This document shows positions 1 to 9,832 of a stretch of DNA of 30,000 nucleotides, piece by piece. The stretch covers positions 2,501 through 32,500 of the forward strand of contig NW_013654601.1 of the NCBI RefSeq assembly GCF_000499385.1, written 5' to 3'. The translations under genes and the position numbers were made by a program. The stretch's first letter is position 1; every line of letters starts with the position of its first letter. The notes beneath the pieces are model-generated. The model made no database searches. It saw only the letters and a program-made list of their open reading frames with translations, and was not told the DNA's origin. This DNA comes from Eimeria necatrix. Lineage: Eukaryota > Apicomplexa > Conoidasida > Eucoccidiorida > Eimeriidae.

Positions 1-139
1 ACAGTGCAGGCCTGGGCGAGCCTGTCGAAGCAGAGTCTGAAGGTTTGGTTTGCTGTTTGCTGCTCTGCTGCTGCTGTTGGGGGCGGCAGCAGCTGCAGCA
101 GCTGCAGCAGCCGAATCACGAGGAACGGGGAGGGCAGCC

Positions 140-188
<49 letters not shown>

Positions 189-296
189 CGGGGCCTCATC
201 CCAAAGCATCCTGGCGAGGCAGTGCAGCACGGAAGACCGGACAGCAACCCACCCGCCTGCTGCTTCAGCAGCAGCAGCGCCTGCTGCTGCTGCAGC

Positions 297-336
<40 letters not shown>

Positions 337-621
337 GGTTTGTGCCTCAGCAGCAGCCCCAGCAGCAAATGCGACAGCGACAGCACTGTGTCTGGGTCCT
401 TTTCAATCATGAGGCTCTGCGTGAGTCGATAGAGCCACACGTCGAGCTGCTGCTGCTGCTGCAGCAGCAGCTGCTGCTGCTGCTGCAGCTGCTGCTGCTG
501 CTGCTGCTGCAGCGGAGATATCCTGTGCAGCGTGAGCAGCGCCACGTAGGCCCTCTGTCTGCAGCAGTCGGGGTTCCTTGCTGCTGGGTTTGCGAGGCAC
601 TGAACCAGGGGCAGCAGCTCG

Positions 622-668
<47 letters not shown>

Positions 669-783
669 GCCCTGCGCCTGAGCTGTACATACACCCCACA
701 CTTGCTGCAGCGCCAAACACTGCAGCAGCGGCACTCCCGAAATGAGGTCTGCTTTGACGGCTTCTCGCAGCTGCAGGGCCCAG

Positions 784-830
<47 letters not shown>

Positions 831-1238
831 CCTGTTGAAGCGGCGCTTGAGCTGCTGCAGGCGGTCGCCGCTGCTGCTGCTGCTGCTGCGCTTGGGGGCC
901 CTCAGCAGCTGCTGCGGGGCCCCCAAAATCGGCAGCAGCAAAAGGGCCTCGTAAGCAGCAATTCGGTAAGAAATCTTCTCCTGCGTCAGCAGCAGCAGCG
1001 CTGCTGCTGCTGCTGCTGCTGCGAGGCCCTGCTGCAGCGCGTGGCCCCTGGAGTGTACGTACACCAGGCGCCACAAAGCCCGAGCAGCAAACCCCACATC
1101 TTTTTCTCTTTCCAAATCCCCCAGCTGCTGCAGCTGCTGCAGCAGCTGCTGCAGCTGCTGCTTCACCAGGGCCCGCTCGCCCCGCGCCGAGCTGCAGCTT
1201 TCCACCTCAGCAGCAAAACTCTGCAGCCCAGTCTTCAT
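1..1238 (-). CDS. Alpha-adaptin-like AP complex large subunit, N-terminal part (runs off the left edge)
   Basis: This is a large adaptin subunit of a clathrin adaptor complex, most like AP-2 alpha, which acts in cargo selection and coat assembly at membranes. One minus-strand frame stays open from the ATG at 1236-1238 to the window edge, and an in-frame TAG at 1314-1316 supports this start. The protein opens MKTGLQSFAAEVESC, comparable to the alpha-adaptin N-terminus. It continues with helical-repeat stretches such as ALWRLVYVHSRGHALQQG, EKISYRIAAYEAL, REAVKADLISGVPLLQCLAL and RAYVALLTLHRISP, and near the edge LPSPFLVIRLLQLLQLLPPP, which is close to the alpha-adaptin LLRLLQ..PPP segment. Gln, Ala and Ser homopolymers encoded by CAG tracts interrupt the solenoid at several points, probably in loops. 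AP-1 gamma is the main alternative; the PPP and RISP motifs favour alpha. The C-terminus lies outside the window. Confidence 0.8.
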
Positions 1239-1289
<51 letters not shown>

Positions 1290-1528
1290 GGCAGCAGCCG
1301 CGGGCAGACGCGGCTAGCTGCTCTGGACGCTGCTGCTGCTGCTGCTGCTGCGGCGAGGCGCAGTGCAGCAAAGGGGGGGCTGCTGCTGCTGTCTGCGCAG
1401 CAGCAGCAGCCGCAGCAGCAGCAGCAGTTGCTGCTGCTGCTGCTGCTGCTGCCGCCGCTTCCACCGATCAAAGGCTCAGGGCAGTCAGCGAGATGTGCCC
1501 ACAGCCACTGCCGCCGCGCACGAGATCG
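1239..1528. repeat. CTG/CAG tracts upstream of the adaptin gene
   Basis: This stretch is dominated by CTG and CAG runs (1241-1288, 1330-1350, 1380-1452). It lies 5' of the adaptin ATG and probably belongs to its 5' UTR or promoter. The long open frames here, on both strands, come from the triplet repeat. I see no conserved protein segment. Confidence 0.6.
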
Positions 1529-1598
1529 TTTAGGGTTTAGGGTTTAGGGTTTAGGGTTTAGGGTTTAGGGTTTAGGGCTTAGGGTTTAGGGTTTAGGG
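1529..1598 (+). repeat. Telomere-type heptamer array (TTTAGGG)n
   Basis: About ten tandem copies of TTTAGGG, one with a C substitution (TTAGGGC). It is the first of many internal arrays of this heptamer. Further short arrays follow at about 1708-1734, 1787-1820, 1899-1939, 2192-2225 (opposite orientation) and 2466-2529. Confidence 0.9.
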
Positions 1599-2033
1599 CA
1601 AGGGTCCGCAGTCTCTAAAATTGTTTCAAAAAACAAAAAAAGCTTTTGAGTGTCAGTAGATCCCCAGAGATGGAAGGCCGCAGATAGCTAGCGCCCTCTG
1701 CGCTTGAGGGTTTAGGGTTTAGGGTTTAGGGTTTAGGCGCCCCTGTGTGCTGGCAGAAGACCCTGCTCCGCGATGACTGCGAATCAGGGTTTAGGGTTTG
1801 GGGTTTAGGGTTTAGGGTTTTGAGTCTAAACCCTGGAAGCACACAAAGGCAGCCGCTGCCGACTACACGCTGCAGCCCTGCATGCTCCACGGGGTCTGGG
1901 GTTTAGGGTTTAGGGTTTAGGGTTTAGGGTTTAGGGTTTCTTGAAGACTCAGTTAAGGACATTTTTGCCAATTTTTGCTCTACAGATACTTACGTTACTT
2001 TCTTCCCGCTTCTGCTGCTACAACTGGGGTCCT

Positions 2034-2084
<51 letters not shown>

Positions 2085-2362
2085 CTGGCAGTGGCAGCAT
2101 CTCGTTGCTGCGCTGCAGCACAGCAGCAAACCCCACGGCTTCCTCCGGCGCAGCAGCAGCCGGAGCAGCAGCAAGAGCTGCCCAACTGCAACCCCAAACC
2201 CTAAACCCTAAACCCTAAACCCTAGCCCGAATCTGTTCTGAACAAGGCGCCGGGCTGCTTTTTCGCTGCTTCCGCAGCAGCAGCAGCAGCAGCAGTGCCA
2301 CCGAGGAGAACAAGTGCAGCAGCAGCGGCCGCAGCAGCTGCAGCCACAGCAGCAGCAGCAAG

Positions 2363-2397
<35 letters not shown>

Positions 2398-2534
2398 CTG
2401 CACGCTGCAGCCTTCTGCGACGAGCACTTCGGCGCCTCGCGCCTGGCTTTGCCGCGGCGCCTGCCCAGGGTTTAGGGTTTAGGGTTTAGGGTTTAGGGTT
2501 TAGGGTTTAGGGTTTAGGGTTTAGGGTTTGGAAG
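1599..2534 (+). other. Heptamer arrays alternating with short unique islands, some exon-like on the plus strand
   Basis: The DNA between heptamer arrays contains short islands with plus-strand exon features. At about 1849-1893, a sequence after ...GGCAG reads AADYTLQPCMLHG and is followed by a possible donor GGG|GTCTGG. From about 1969, after CTCTACAG, there is an open segment with a (CAG) run. From about 2279 to 2490, after TTTTTCGCTGCTTCCGCAG, a Gln-rich segment ends in AFCDEHFGASRLALPRRL just before a TTTAGGG array. These could be early exons of the PRKRIP1-like gene or of a separate small gene. I could not recognise a family or prove the joins. Confidence 0.3.
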
Positions 2535-2614
2535 ATGAACGACGAGGTGGTTTTGGCGGACGGGCTGCGGGTGAGCGTGCCTGTGTGGACTTCGAAGTCG
2601 GCCTTCTCGGAGCT

Positions 2615-2658
<44 letters not shown>

Positions 2659-2878
2659 TGCGGATGGAGCGGGTGGTGAACGCAGCAGGAAGTGCAGCAG
2701 GAGCTGGCAGCGACTTCTTCAACTTGTACAGAAAACACCGCGACAAAGAGCTGCTGCGGCTGCGGGAAATGGACTTGGCATTTATTTCAAAAGTGGAAGA
2801 AGAGGAGTTTTTGCTGCTGCTGCTGGCTGCTGCAGCGAGGCCGCCGGCGGGGAGTCCGACGGCAGCAGCGGCGGCTCG

Positions 2879-2918
<40 letters not shown>

Positions 2919-2957
2919 CGCCCTTCCCCGCCAGCAGCGCGGGGACGCCCGCGACGG

Positions 2958-2989
<32 letters not shown>

Positions 2990-3208
2990 GGGAGCAGCAG
3001 CAGGTCCCAGTGGTCTGCTGCTGCGCCCGCCCCTGGCAGCAGCGCCGGCCTGGCCCCGTCCCCGTTTGCTGCTGCTGCTGCAGCAGAAGCAGCAGCAGCA
3101 GCAGCAGCACCAGCACCAGCAGCAGCAGCAAGCGAGGCAGAGTCCGAAGAAGTCGACCCCGCAACTCTGCCCATGAAGCCCCAAGTCTTCATCCGGGATG
3201 AAGAATGA
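2535..3208 (+). CDS. PRKRIP1 (DUF1168)-like spliceosome-associated protein, with a frame problem in the second half
   Basis: The ATG at 2535 opens MNDEVVLADGLRVSVPVW, then a Gln run, then a segment that matches the hallmark of PRKR-interacting protein 1: NAAGSAAGAGSDFFNLYRKH followed by RDKELLRLREMDLAF. In the human protein the equivalent is GSSAGAGSGEFHVYR followed by a charged helix. The family is a small, basic, helical component associated with the spliceosome. After KVEEEEF (about 2810) this frame degenerates into Leu, Ala and Pro runs. A different frame carries an acidic end, EAESEEVDPATLPMKPQVF, with a stop at 3206-3208. An intron or indel probably links them; removing 2807-2835 (GT...CAG, 29 nt) would join the frames, but that is very short for an intron. 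The Lys/Arg-rich C-terminal helix expected of the family is not visible. The domain call is fairly safe; the 3' model is not. Confidence 0.6.
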
Positions 3209-3395
3209 CAAGGGTTTAAGGTTTAGGGTTTAGGGTTTAGGGTTTGGGGTTTTAAACCCTTGCCAGTGCAGCAACAAACTCGTTTGTTCCAAACGCCTTC
3301 ATTTTGCATCCATGTCTGAACGCGGGAATCAGGGTTTAGGGTTTAGGGTTTAGGGTTTAGGGTTTAGGGTTTAGGGTTTTAGGGTTTAGGGTTTA
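3209..3395 (+). repeat. TTTAGGG arrays downstream of the PRKRIP1-like gene
   Basis: Two heptamer arrays (about 3212-3247 and 3332-3391) flank an 80-base unique spacer in which I see no gene. They directly follow the stop codon at 3208, so they lie in the 3' UTR or terminator region. Confidence 0.8.
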
Positions 3396-3483
3396 TTACT
3401 TTTTTTAATTTTCAACTTTCGATGAAATTATTGAATTTTCGTTTTCAAGAAGAGTCCTTTTGGTCTTGTCTTCTTGTTTTCGC

Positions 3484-3643
3484 TGGCAGCTAGCCACAGC
3501 TAGCTGCCAGCTAGCCACAGCTAGCCACAGCTAGCCACAGCTAGCCACAACTAGCCACAACTAGCCACAACTTGAGCTAGCCACAGCTGGCTGCAGCCAG
3601 CCACAGCCAGCCACAGCTAGCCACAGCTAGCCACAGCTAGCGA
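3484..3643 (+). repeat. CTAGCCACAG decamer minisatellite
   Basis: Roughly fifteen imperfect copies of a 10-bp unit, CTAGCCACAG (variants CTAGCCACAA and CAGCCACAGC), follow an AT-rich spacer (3396-3483). No coding frame is apparent. The same unit recurs at 23.6-24.3 kb, so the two blocks are related satellites. Confidence 0.9.
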
Positions 3644-3679
3644 GGAAAAATGTCGCGTTCTGTGGAGTCCCGGGCTGCA

Positions 3680-4806
3680 GTCTGTCGTAGCTAGCTAGCT
3701 GGCTAGCTGGCTAGCTAGCTAGCTAGCCAACAGGCAGGCTGAAGGACCTCTGGCTAGCCAGCTAACTAGCTAGCTAGCTAGCTAGCTAGATAGCTACCTG
3801 GATATCCAGCTAACCGAACAGCTCGACAGGTAGCTGGCTAGGTGGCTACCTATCTGGCTAGCTAGCTAGCTAGCTAGCTGGCTAGCTGGCTGTCTAGCTG
3901 GGGCGCCAAGCGCAGGCAATCAGCTAGCTTCTGAAGGAGCAGCTACCTCTGTGGCACTGCTGACTCGGCAACGTAGCGACACAGCTAGCTAGCTAGCTAG
4001 CTAGCTAGCTAGCTAGCTAGCTAGCTAGCTAGCTAGCTACTCGCCGAGCCCCTAGGCGCCTATCTACCTGGGAGGGGAATCACATAACGCGTAGCTAGCT
4101 GGCTAGCTAGCTAGCTAGCTAGCTAGCCAGCTAGCTGTAGGTGCATCTGAGTGCGTCTGAAGGGGCAAGAGAGGCCGGAAAGGCTAGCCACTAGACCTAG
4201 CTAGCTAGCTAGCTAGCTAGCTAGCCAGCCAGAGATTCGTGAGGAGCCACTTAAGTCCGCAGTAAGCTAGCTAGCTAGCCAGCTAGCTAGCTAGCCAGCT
4301 AGATGCGGCGCTCCTCGAGTTCGTAACAAACCAGCTAGCTAAGCAACTGGGCAAGGACCTAGACTGAAGCTCCAGCTACCTACCTAGCTAGCTGGATGGC
4401 TAAGTGGCTAATTTATTAGCTAGCTAGCTAGTTAGGTGGCTGATAAGTGGCTAACTAATTAGCTAGCTAGCTAGCTAGGTGGCTGAAAAGTGGCTAACTA
4501 ATTAGCTAGCTAGCTAGCTAGGTGACTGAAAAGTGGCTAACTAATTAGCTAGCTAGCTAGCTAGGTGGCTGAATAGTGGCTAACTAATTAGCTAGCTAGC
4601 TAGGTGGCAGAAAAGTGGCTAATTTATTAGCTAGCTAGCTAGCTGTCTGGCTGAAGAGTGGCGAGTAAACTGGGCGGGTGGCTAGCTAGCTGCCGAAGTG
4701 CCTGCTAATTCCTTATCTGGTTAGCTAGCTAGCTAGCTAGGTGGCTAGCTAGCTAAGTGGCTGCAAATTCCTTAGCTAGCTAGCTAGCTAGCTAGCTAGC
4801 TAGCTG
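3680..4806. repeat. GCTA tetranucleotide satellite block
   Basis: Over 1.1 kb is built from GCTAGCTAGC runs (longest about 3983-4038), separated by 20-70 base spacers that often also contain GGCTAG or AGCTAC. The unit is self-complementary, so each run can pair with itself and with every other run. No gene is visible. It lies between the 3' sides of the PRKRIP1-like gene and of the cysteine-repeat gene. Confidence 0.95.
4395..4640 (+). repeat. 43-bp higher-order tandem repeat inside the GCTA block
   Basis: Five to six copies of a unit of about 43 bp are seen. Each consists of GGTGGCTGAAAAGTGG, then CTAACTAATTA, then three to four GCTA copies. Copies differ by point changes (GATAAG, GAAAAG, GAATAG) and by the number of GCTA steps. 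This indicates local tandem amplification of a satellite monomer. Confidence 0.85.
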
Positions 4807-4946
4807 AGCATTGGCGAGGCTGGAGAGATGGAATCAGGACTTAGAAAGAGGCGTTTGGCGTTTGGTGAGGAAAATGGCGCATGGGCGCTGCAGCGCTTGC
4901 TGCGGGGCCTGTGGGGCTGGCAGCCGCAGCTGCTGCTGCTGCTGCT

Positions 4947-4979
<33 letters not shown>

Positions 4980-4985
4980 GGGCGT

Positions 4986-6003
4986 TTAGACCTTGGAGGA
5001 GAGGACCATTGGAGTCTCCTTGGAGACAGCCATGGCGAGGGGCGCGGGGGCCTCCTTGGAGAGGGCGAGTGGGAGTTCTGCTGCAGCAGCAGCAGCAGCA
5101 GGTTCCTTGGAAGCAGCAACAGCAGCAGCAGGCAGCACGGGGGCCTTGGACTGCAGCAGCAGCGGCGCAGCAGCAGCAGCAGGAGCAGCAGCAACTTGGC
5201 GGCACTTGGTGGTGTACTTGGTCTCCGTGCAGGGGTAGGGCTGCTGCTTGAGGACTTCGTTGTAGCAGGTTTTGGAGACAGTGAAGTTTTGCTGCTGGCA
5301 CTGCTGCTGCAGCTGCGTCTTGCTGCAGTCGAACTGCTGCTGCTGCGGCACCTCTCGGAAGCAAGTTTTTTCGACAGCAAAAGGGACTTGTTTGCATTCC
5401 CTTTTTGGACAGTCAAAGGGGACTTGAACGGGGACACTTTTGCTGCAGGTCTTCTCCACGAACTTGCATTCTTTTTGCTGCACCGTTTTGCTGCAGGGGT
5501 ATTCTTCTGCTGCAGCAACGGCGCGCATGCACGTGTCAGTGAAGGAGACAGGCTGCATGCGGCACTGCTCTTTGAACTGTGTCTCCGGACAAGAATAAGG
5601 GACTTGGATGGTCTTTGGTCTCTGACAAATGCCATTAACTGTTACTGGCAGCTGCTGGCACTGCTGCTGCAGCTGCAGCTTCGGGCAGGGGTAGTTTTGC
5701 TGCTGCGGCACTTGTCTGCTGCAGCTGCTGGGCACCTGCACGGGCACGCTGCGGCACTGCTGCTGCAGCTGCGTCTTGCTGCAGCTGTAGGGCCTTTGCT
5801 GCTGCACCGTTTGGAAGCAAGTGTCGGGGACTTCGAAAGGGACTTGTTCGCAAACTTCTTCAAACTCTGTCTTGCTGCAGTCCTGCTGCTGCTGCTGCGG
5901 CACCTCGCGGAAGCAGGTCTTGGAGACAGTGAAGGGGACAGTTCTGCAGGTGGGGGCCGCCTTGAGTCTCCGCATCTTGCAGTGCTTCCCCTTGCACAGC
6001 GGC

Positions 6004-6044
<41 letters not shown>

Positions 6045-6878
6045 GTCTTCCGTGCTGCACTCGGTCTTGTACTCCGTCTTGGGGCACTCGTAAGCCTCCT
6101 TAACCATCACAGTTTTCGTACAAGTGCTCGGGACTTGCACTGGGACTTTTCTGCACTGCTGGCGGACTTCAGTTTTTTTGCATTTATAGGGTTTCTTTGT
6201 CTCCACAGTTTCATAACAAGTGTCGGGGACTTCAACTGGGACTTGTTCGCATTGCTGCTGCATTTGTGTCTTGCTGCACTTGTATTCCTCATTAACCATA
6301 ACTGTTTTTTGGCAAACATCCATCACGGACTGAGGGACATTCTTGCACTGTTGTTTGAACTCTGTTCTCGGACAAGAGTAGTTTTCTTGAATGACTTCTT
6401 CGCGAAAACAAGTTTTTGCAACTTGAAAAGGCACTTGTTCGCAAACTCTTTCTTGGCGAGTCTTTTGGCAGGGATAAGGCTGCTGCTGCTGCACTTGGCG
6501 AGTGCAGGTGGAAGGGACTTCTCGGGGGACCATTCTGCACTCCTCTTTGCCGCAGGGGAAGCTCTGGAGGGAGACTTCCGTGCGGTGGCAGGTCTTTGGG
6601 ACATCAAAACATTCTGTTTTGAACTGAGTTTGCGGACAAGGATAGGCCTCTTTCTGAGTCACTGTGCGCGTGCAAGTGTCGGGAACTTGCACAGGAACGG
6701 ACTTGCAAACTTGCCGGCTCTCCACCTTGTCGCAGGGGTACGCCTCCTTCACGGCCACGTCGCGGTAGCAAGTCGCGGCAGCCTGGTAAGGCACCTGCTC
6801 GCAGACTTCGCGGGTTTCCTTGGCCGCCGCGAGCGCCAGAAACGCCCCCGCGCAGACTATGCGCACTCCAAACACCAT
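4986..6878 (-). CDS. Secreted cysteine-repeat protein of regularly spaced three-Cys units (about 630 aa)
   Basis: An intact single-exon gene on the minus strand; the ATG at 6876-6878 is chosen because it starts a signal peptide (MVFGVRIVCAGAFLALAAA) and nothing upstream looks coding. The mature protein is made of units with the spacing C-x10-C-x11-C-x8, 32 residues each. A typical unit is CEQVPFEVPDTCFQTVQQQ followed by RPYSCSKT. Two blocks (Cys about 26-274 and 312-560) are separated by an Ala run and a short Cys-containing linker. Each block is seven 32-residue units plus one short 24-residue unit (C-x6-C-x11-C-x4). The C-terminal ~70 residues are Ala/Pro/Leu-rich and lack Cys. No transmembrane segment or GPI-type tail is evident. 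I do not recognise the family. The design suits a disulphide-linked extracellular or wall protein, such as oocyst or sporocyst wall, but this is inference; it is not the classical COWP/OWP Cys pattern. Confidence 0.9.
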
Positions 6879-7630
6879 CTTCGCGAGAAAGCAGAAAAAA
6901 CGAGAAAAAAAGAACCGAAAACGACCGAAAACGCGCCGCCGAACCTGCTCGGATGGGAACTCGAAACTTTTCTTCTGACTCTCCCCATTCCCTCCTTCCC
7001 GCCCCCAAAAACAACTCCCAACGCCAAAGCCACGGAGAAGTCCGAGGCAGGCAGGCCGGTCCGCGCGCGCCGCCCGCCGCCGCCGCCGCGCACCGCTCGC
7101 CAACGCCGCCTATCCGGCCGCCCGTCTCCCGCCCCCCCGCCCTGTCCTTCCTTCCCAAATAAACACCTTTCTCTCCCCCAAAAAACTACGCCAAATTCCT
7201 CCCAAAAACGCCCCGACAAACCCCCGACAAACGCCCCATCCGCGCGCCGCCGCCGCCGCGGTGTCCGCGGTGTCTGCGCAGACACCCCAACCTGCACACT
7301 GCGACAAACCCCCGATCCGCACGGAAAGCTCCACTTTTCGGAGTTTTTCGACTTCTCCGCGAAATCCTCCGCAGTTTTTAACCCCAACGCAGCTTTAAAC
7401 GCGCAAATCCGCCGCCTCCAACCCCAGCAACGGCCCCTGCTCGCCGCAGCCAACAACTGCGACGGCCGACGCCCGCCGTCTTCTTGAAACTCGCGAAAAC
7501 TCTACCGATTTCCCAGAAAAAAGCTTTTATTTCCGCCTTCTAACTCCGAAACTTCCTCCTTTCCCCTCCTTTCCCTCCGTTTCAGGCCCTTTCCCGAAAA
7601 ATTCCCGCCAGAAAACACGCCAGCAGCAGC

Positions 7631-7632
<2 letters not shown>
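6879..7632 (-). promoter_or_regulatory. Probable 5' region of the cysteine-repeat gene
   Basis: The sequence upstream of the ATG at 6878 is pyrimidine- and CG-rich on the plus strand, with several GCCGCC runs (7065-7090, 7240-7262). A short inverted motif, GTGTCTGCGCAGACAC, is at about 7270-7285. I see no conserved protein segment. Promoter function is inferred from position only. Confidence 0.4.

Positions 7633-7678
<46 letters not shown>
7633..7678. repeat. (CTG)n tract
   Basis: About fifteen uninterrupted CTG copies in non-coding DNA upstream of the cysteine-repeat gene. Confidence 0.9.
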
Positions 7679-7854
7679 AACCCCCGCCTCTGCCCGAAAT
7701 TCCGAATTCAAATTTCGCAAATTCGAAAATTCGAAAAGCTTTCGCGAGACTCGGGTGTACAGACACTCCGCCGCAACACTCCACCGGCGCTGCCCGCCAG
7801 GAGCCACGGAAGGTCACTTTTGAAAAACAAACAAAACAAAGTCTTCTGCAAAAA

Positions 7855-7959
7855 CACACCTTCTCACCACCCTTCTAAACACTCTGCTGCTACTTTCGCA
7901 TGCAGAAGCTCAGGCTTTTTAGCAGTTTCAAAGAAGTGACCCTCAACGCAACCTCCTGC

Positions 7960-7992
<33 letters not shown>

Positions 7993-8272
7993 TGCTGCTG
8001 CTGTTCGTTGTTTGGCTTCGCGTTTCCGCTGCTGCAGCGGCAGCTCGCGGTTGTTCCAGCTGCTGCTACGTTGCTTCTGCTGCTGCTGCAGCACCTCGCG
8101 GCTGTTTTCTTCCTTCTGCTGCTGCAGCAGCAGCTCCCAGTTGTTATCTTGCTCCTGCTGCTGCACAGCAGCAGCTAGCAGTTGTTGTCTTGCTTCTGCT
8201 GCAGCAGCAGCACCTTTGCATTCCTTTTGCTTCCTCCGGCTCAGCACACCGGCACCTTATTTCGTCCCTGCT

Positions 8273-8303
<31 letters not shown>

Positions 8304-8640
8304 TTACACTCCAAGCTGCAGCTGCAGCAGCAGCAGCAGCAAATGACACGTTTCCTTCTAGCTGCGCCTGCAGCACCAACTACGTCCCTTTAAAGCTGCA
8401 GCATCAGCAGCAAATATACTCCTTTCAAGCAGCAGCAGCAGCGGCTATGTTTCTCTTAAGCTGCAGCAGCAGCAGCAGCAATGTTTCTCTTAAGCTGCAG
8501 CAGCAGCAGCAGCAGCAATGTTTCATTTAAGCTGCAGCAGCAGCGGCTACGTTTAAGCTACAGCAGCAACAGCAGCAGCTGCGTGTCTGCTGCGGCGGCC
8601 GCTAGCTCGTGCTGCAGCAGCAGCAGCAGCAGCAAACTGG
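7855..8640. repeat. Degenerate CAG/CTG minisatellite region between genes
   Basis: CTG runs (7953-8002) pass into a degenerate repeat with GTTGTT and TTCTGCTGC phrases (8040-8200). At 8380-8560 there is a clearer minisatellite whose unit is about 36 bp, combining ATGTTTCTCTTAAG with a CTGCAGCAGCAG run. Open frames here have no recognisable protein content. The block lies between the 3' end of p23 and the 5' side of the cysteine-repeat gene. Confidence 0.7.
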
Positions 8641-8749
8641 CTAGAAATGGACTTGAAAGCAGCAAAGAAAAGTCCCTTTTTTTATTTTGGTTGAAAAGAA
8701 AAAGCAAAAAGAAAAGTCGCGGGGACTGCCCCGCGGAGGTTGAATTTGG

Positions 8750-8763
8750 GGTGTACGTACACC
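8750..8763. promoter_or_regulatory. Exact copy of palindrome GGTGTACGTACACC
   Basis: A perfect 14-bp palindrome just beyond the 3' end of the p23 gene. It belongs to a family of about 16 dispersed sites in the window. Regulatory function is inferred from its recurrence. Confidence 0.5.
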
Positions 8764-8799
8764 GCAGCGCGGCGGCGCGCCGCTGCTGCGCTCCGCGGG

Positions 8800-8844
<45 letters not shown>

Positions 8845-8885
8845 TTCGGTGGAAGGAGAGTGTAAAATGTTGCGCTGCTGCTGCT

Positions 8886-9021
8886 CTAGGAGCGCGCATT
8901 GGCCTCGGGCCTGGCGTCCTGGTTGTGCTGCTGCTGCGCCTTCTGCTGCTGCTCGTCTGCTGCAGCAGCAGCAGCAGCAGGGGCGCCCTCCTCCTTCTCG
9001 GCCTGCTGCTGCTCGCCCGGC

Positions 9022-9056
<35 letters not shown>

Positions 9057-9409
9057 GGGGGCCCCCTCCTGGTCAAGGGGGGCGTCCAAGTCCCGCAAGT
9101 CGGCCTCGTCGTCGGAGTCCTCGTTGTCGAGGCCCCCCAGGGGGCCCCCCAGGGGGCCCCCCTCCCCGAGGCCCCCGAAGTCGAGGGGCCCCTGGGGGGC
9201 CCCCCCGAGGCCCCCGAAACCCATCGAGTCCATGTCGAAGTCCCCGAAGTCCCCCAGGGGGCCCCCCTCTTCTTCTTCGGAGTCCACCCATTTGCTCCAA
9301 TCGCACTTTATGAAATGTTGCTTTTCTTTGCAAACTCTTCTCCATCTTTTGGCTTCTTTCTTCACCAACTTGAACTGCACGTTCCGCTGAGTGCTGTACT
9401 TGCTCTCCT

Positions 9410-9441
<32 letters not shown>

Positions 9442-9798
9442 GAGGTGCAGCAGCAGCAGCAGAGAGGTGCAGCAGCAGCAGCAGCGAGGGGCAGCAGCAG
9501 CAGCAGGTGGCTGCAGCAGGAGGCGCGGGCCACTGGGCAGCCACCCCAAACCCCAACCCCCAAACCCTAAACCCCAAACCCTAAACCCTAAACCCTAAAC
9601 CCTAATCGGACCTCGACGTTGATGGGTTCTGGGAAGTCGAGGTGGCAGTGGTACTGTTTGTCTCCTTTGCTGCAGCAAAAGTCCAAACTCTTTTCTTGCA
9701 AATTCACTTTCAAGTTTTCCGGAGAAGAAACTCCAACTGTCAAAAACACAAACGGCTTCCGCTCAGCCCACAGGCACTCCGGCGTGCAAGTCTCCTTC
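8886..9798 (-). CDS. p23/Sba1-type Hsp90 co-chaperone (last two exons identified)
   Basis: p23 proteins bind ATP-bound Hsp90 and stabilise client complexes in the cytosol. Exon A (9798-9612) encodes the start of the CS domain: TPECLWAERKPFVFLTVGV, then SLDFCCSKGDKQYHCHLDF and PEPINVE. A 204-nt intron (9611-9408, GT...AG, phase 0) holds TTTAGGG copies and CTG runs. Exon B (9407-8886) continues with ESKYSTQRNVQFKLVKKEA and KRWRRVCKEKQHF, and has the family hallmark CDWSKWVDSEEEE. It then runs into an acidic, Gly-rich tail (GDFGDFDMDSMGFGGLGG) with Ala and Gln runs. The DWxxW motif, length and acidic tail are typical of p23. Exon A begins in phase 2 after CTGCTGCAG, so a small first exon with the ATG must lie upstream, within the CAG tracts; I could not place it. 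About 235 residues are visible. Confidence 0.9.
9057..9265. repeat. GGGGGCCCC palindromic repeats inside p23 exon B
   Basis: Repeated GGGGGCCCCC blocks interrupt the acidic tail of p23 and are read as GGPLGGPLGG and similar Gly/Pro/Leu strings. The same type of repeat is found in the mL54 gene near 27.5-28.0 kb. Confidence 0.8.
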
Positions 9799-9800
9799 CT

Positions 9801-9832
<32 letters not shown>

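Noticed and set aside
45..1547. A 500-codon open frame on the plus strand
   Set aside because: It is antisense to the alpha-adaptin frame and is kept open by CTG/CAG tracts; its content is Leu, Cys and Ala runs without family resemblance.
3484..4806. Regular repeats with spacers, considered as a CRISPR-like array
   Set aside because: Repeats are tetranucleotide or decamer satellites of variable length with irregular spacers in a eukaryotic genome.
4881..7487. An 868-codon plus-strand open frame opposite the cysteine-repeat gene
   Set aside because: The minus strand has a signal peptide and perfectly regular Cys units; the plus frame shows only the mirror of that repeat.
7855..8250. A minus-strand Gln/Glu-rich frame of 127 codons
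   Set aside because: It is a minisatellite derivative of CAG with no conserved segment, no clear start context and no splice partners.
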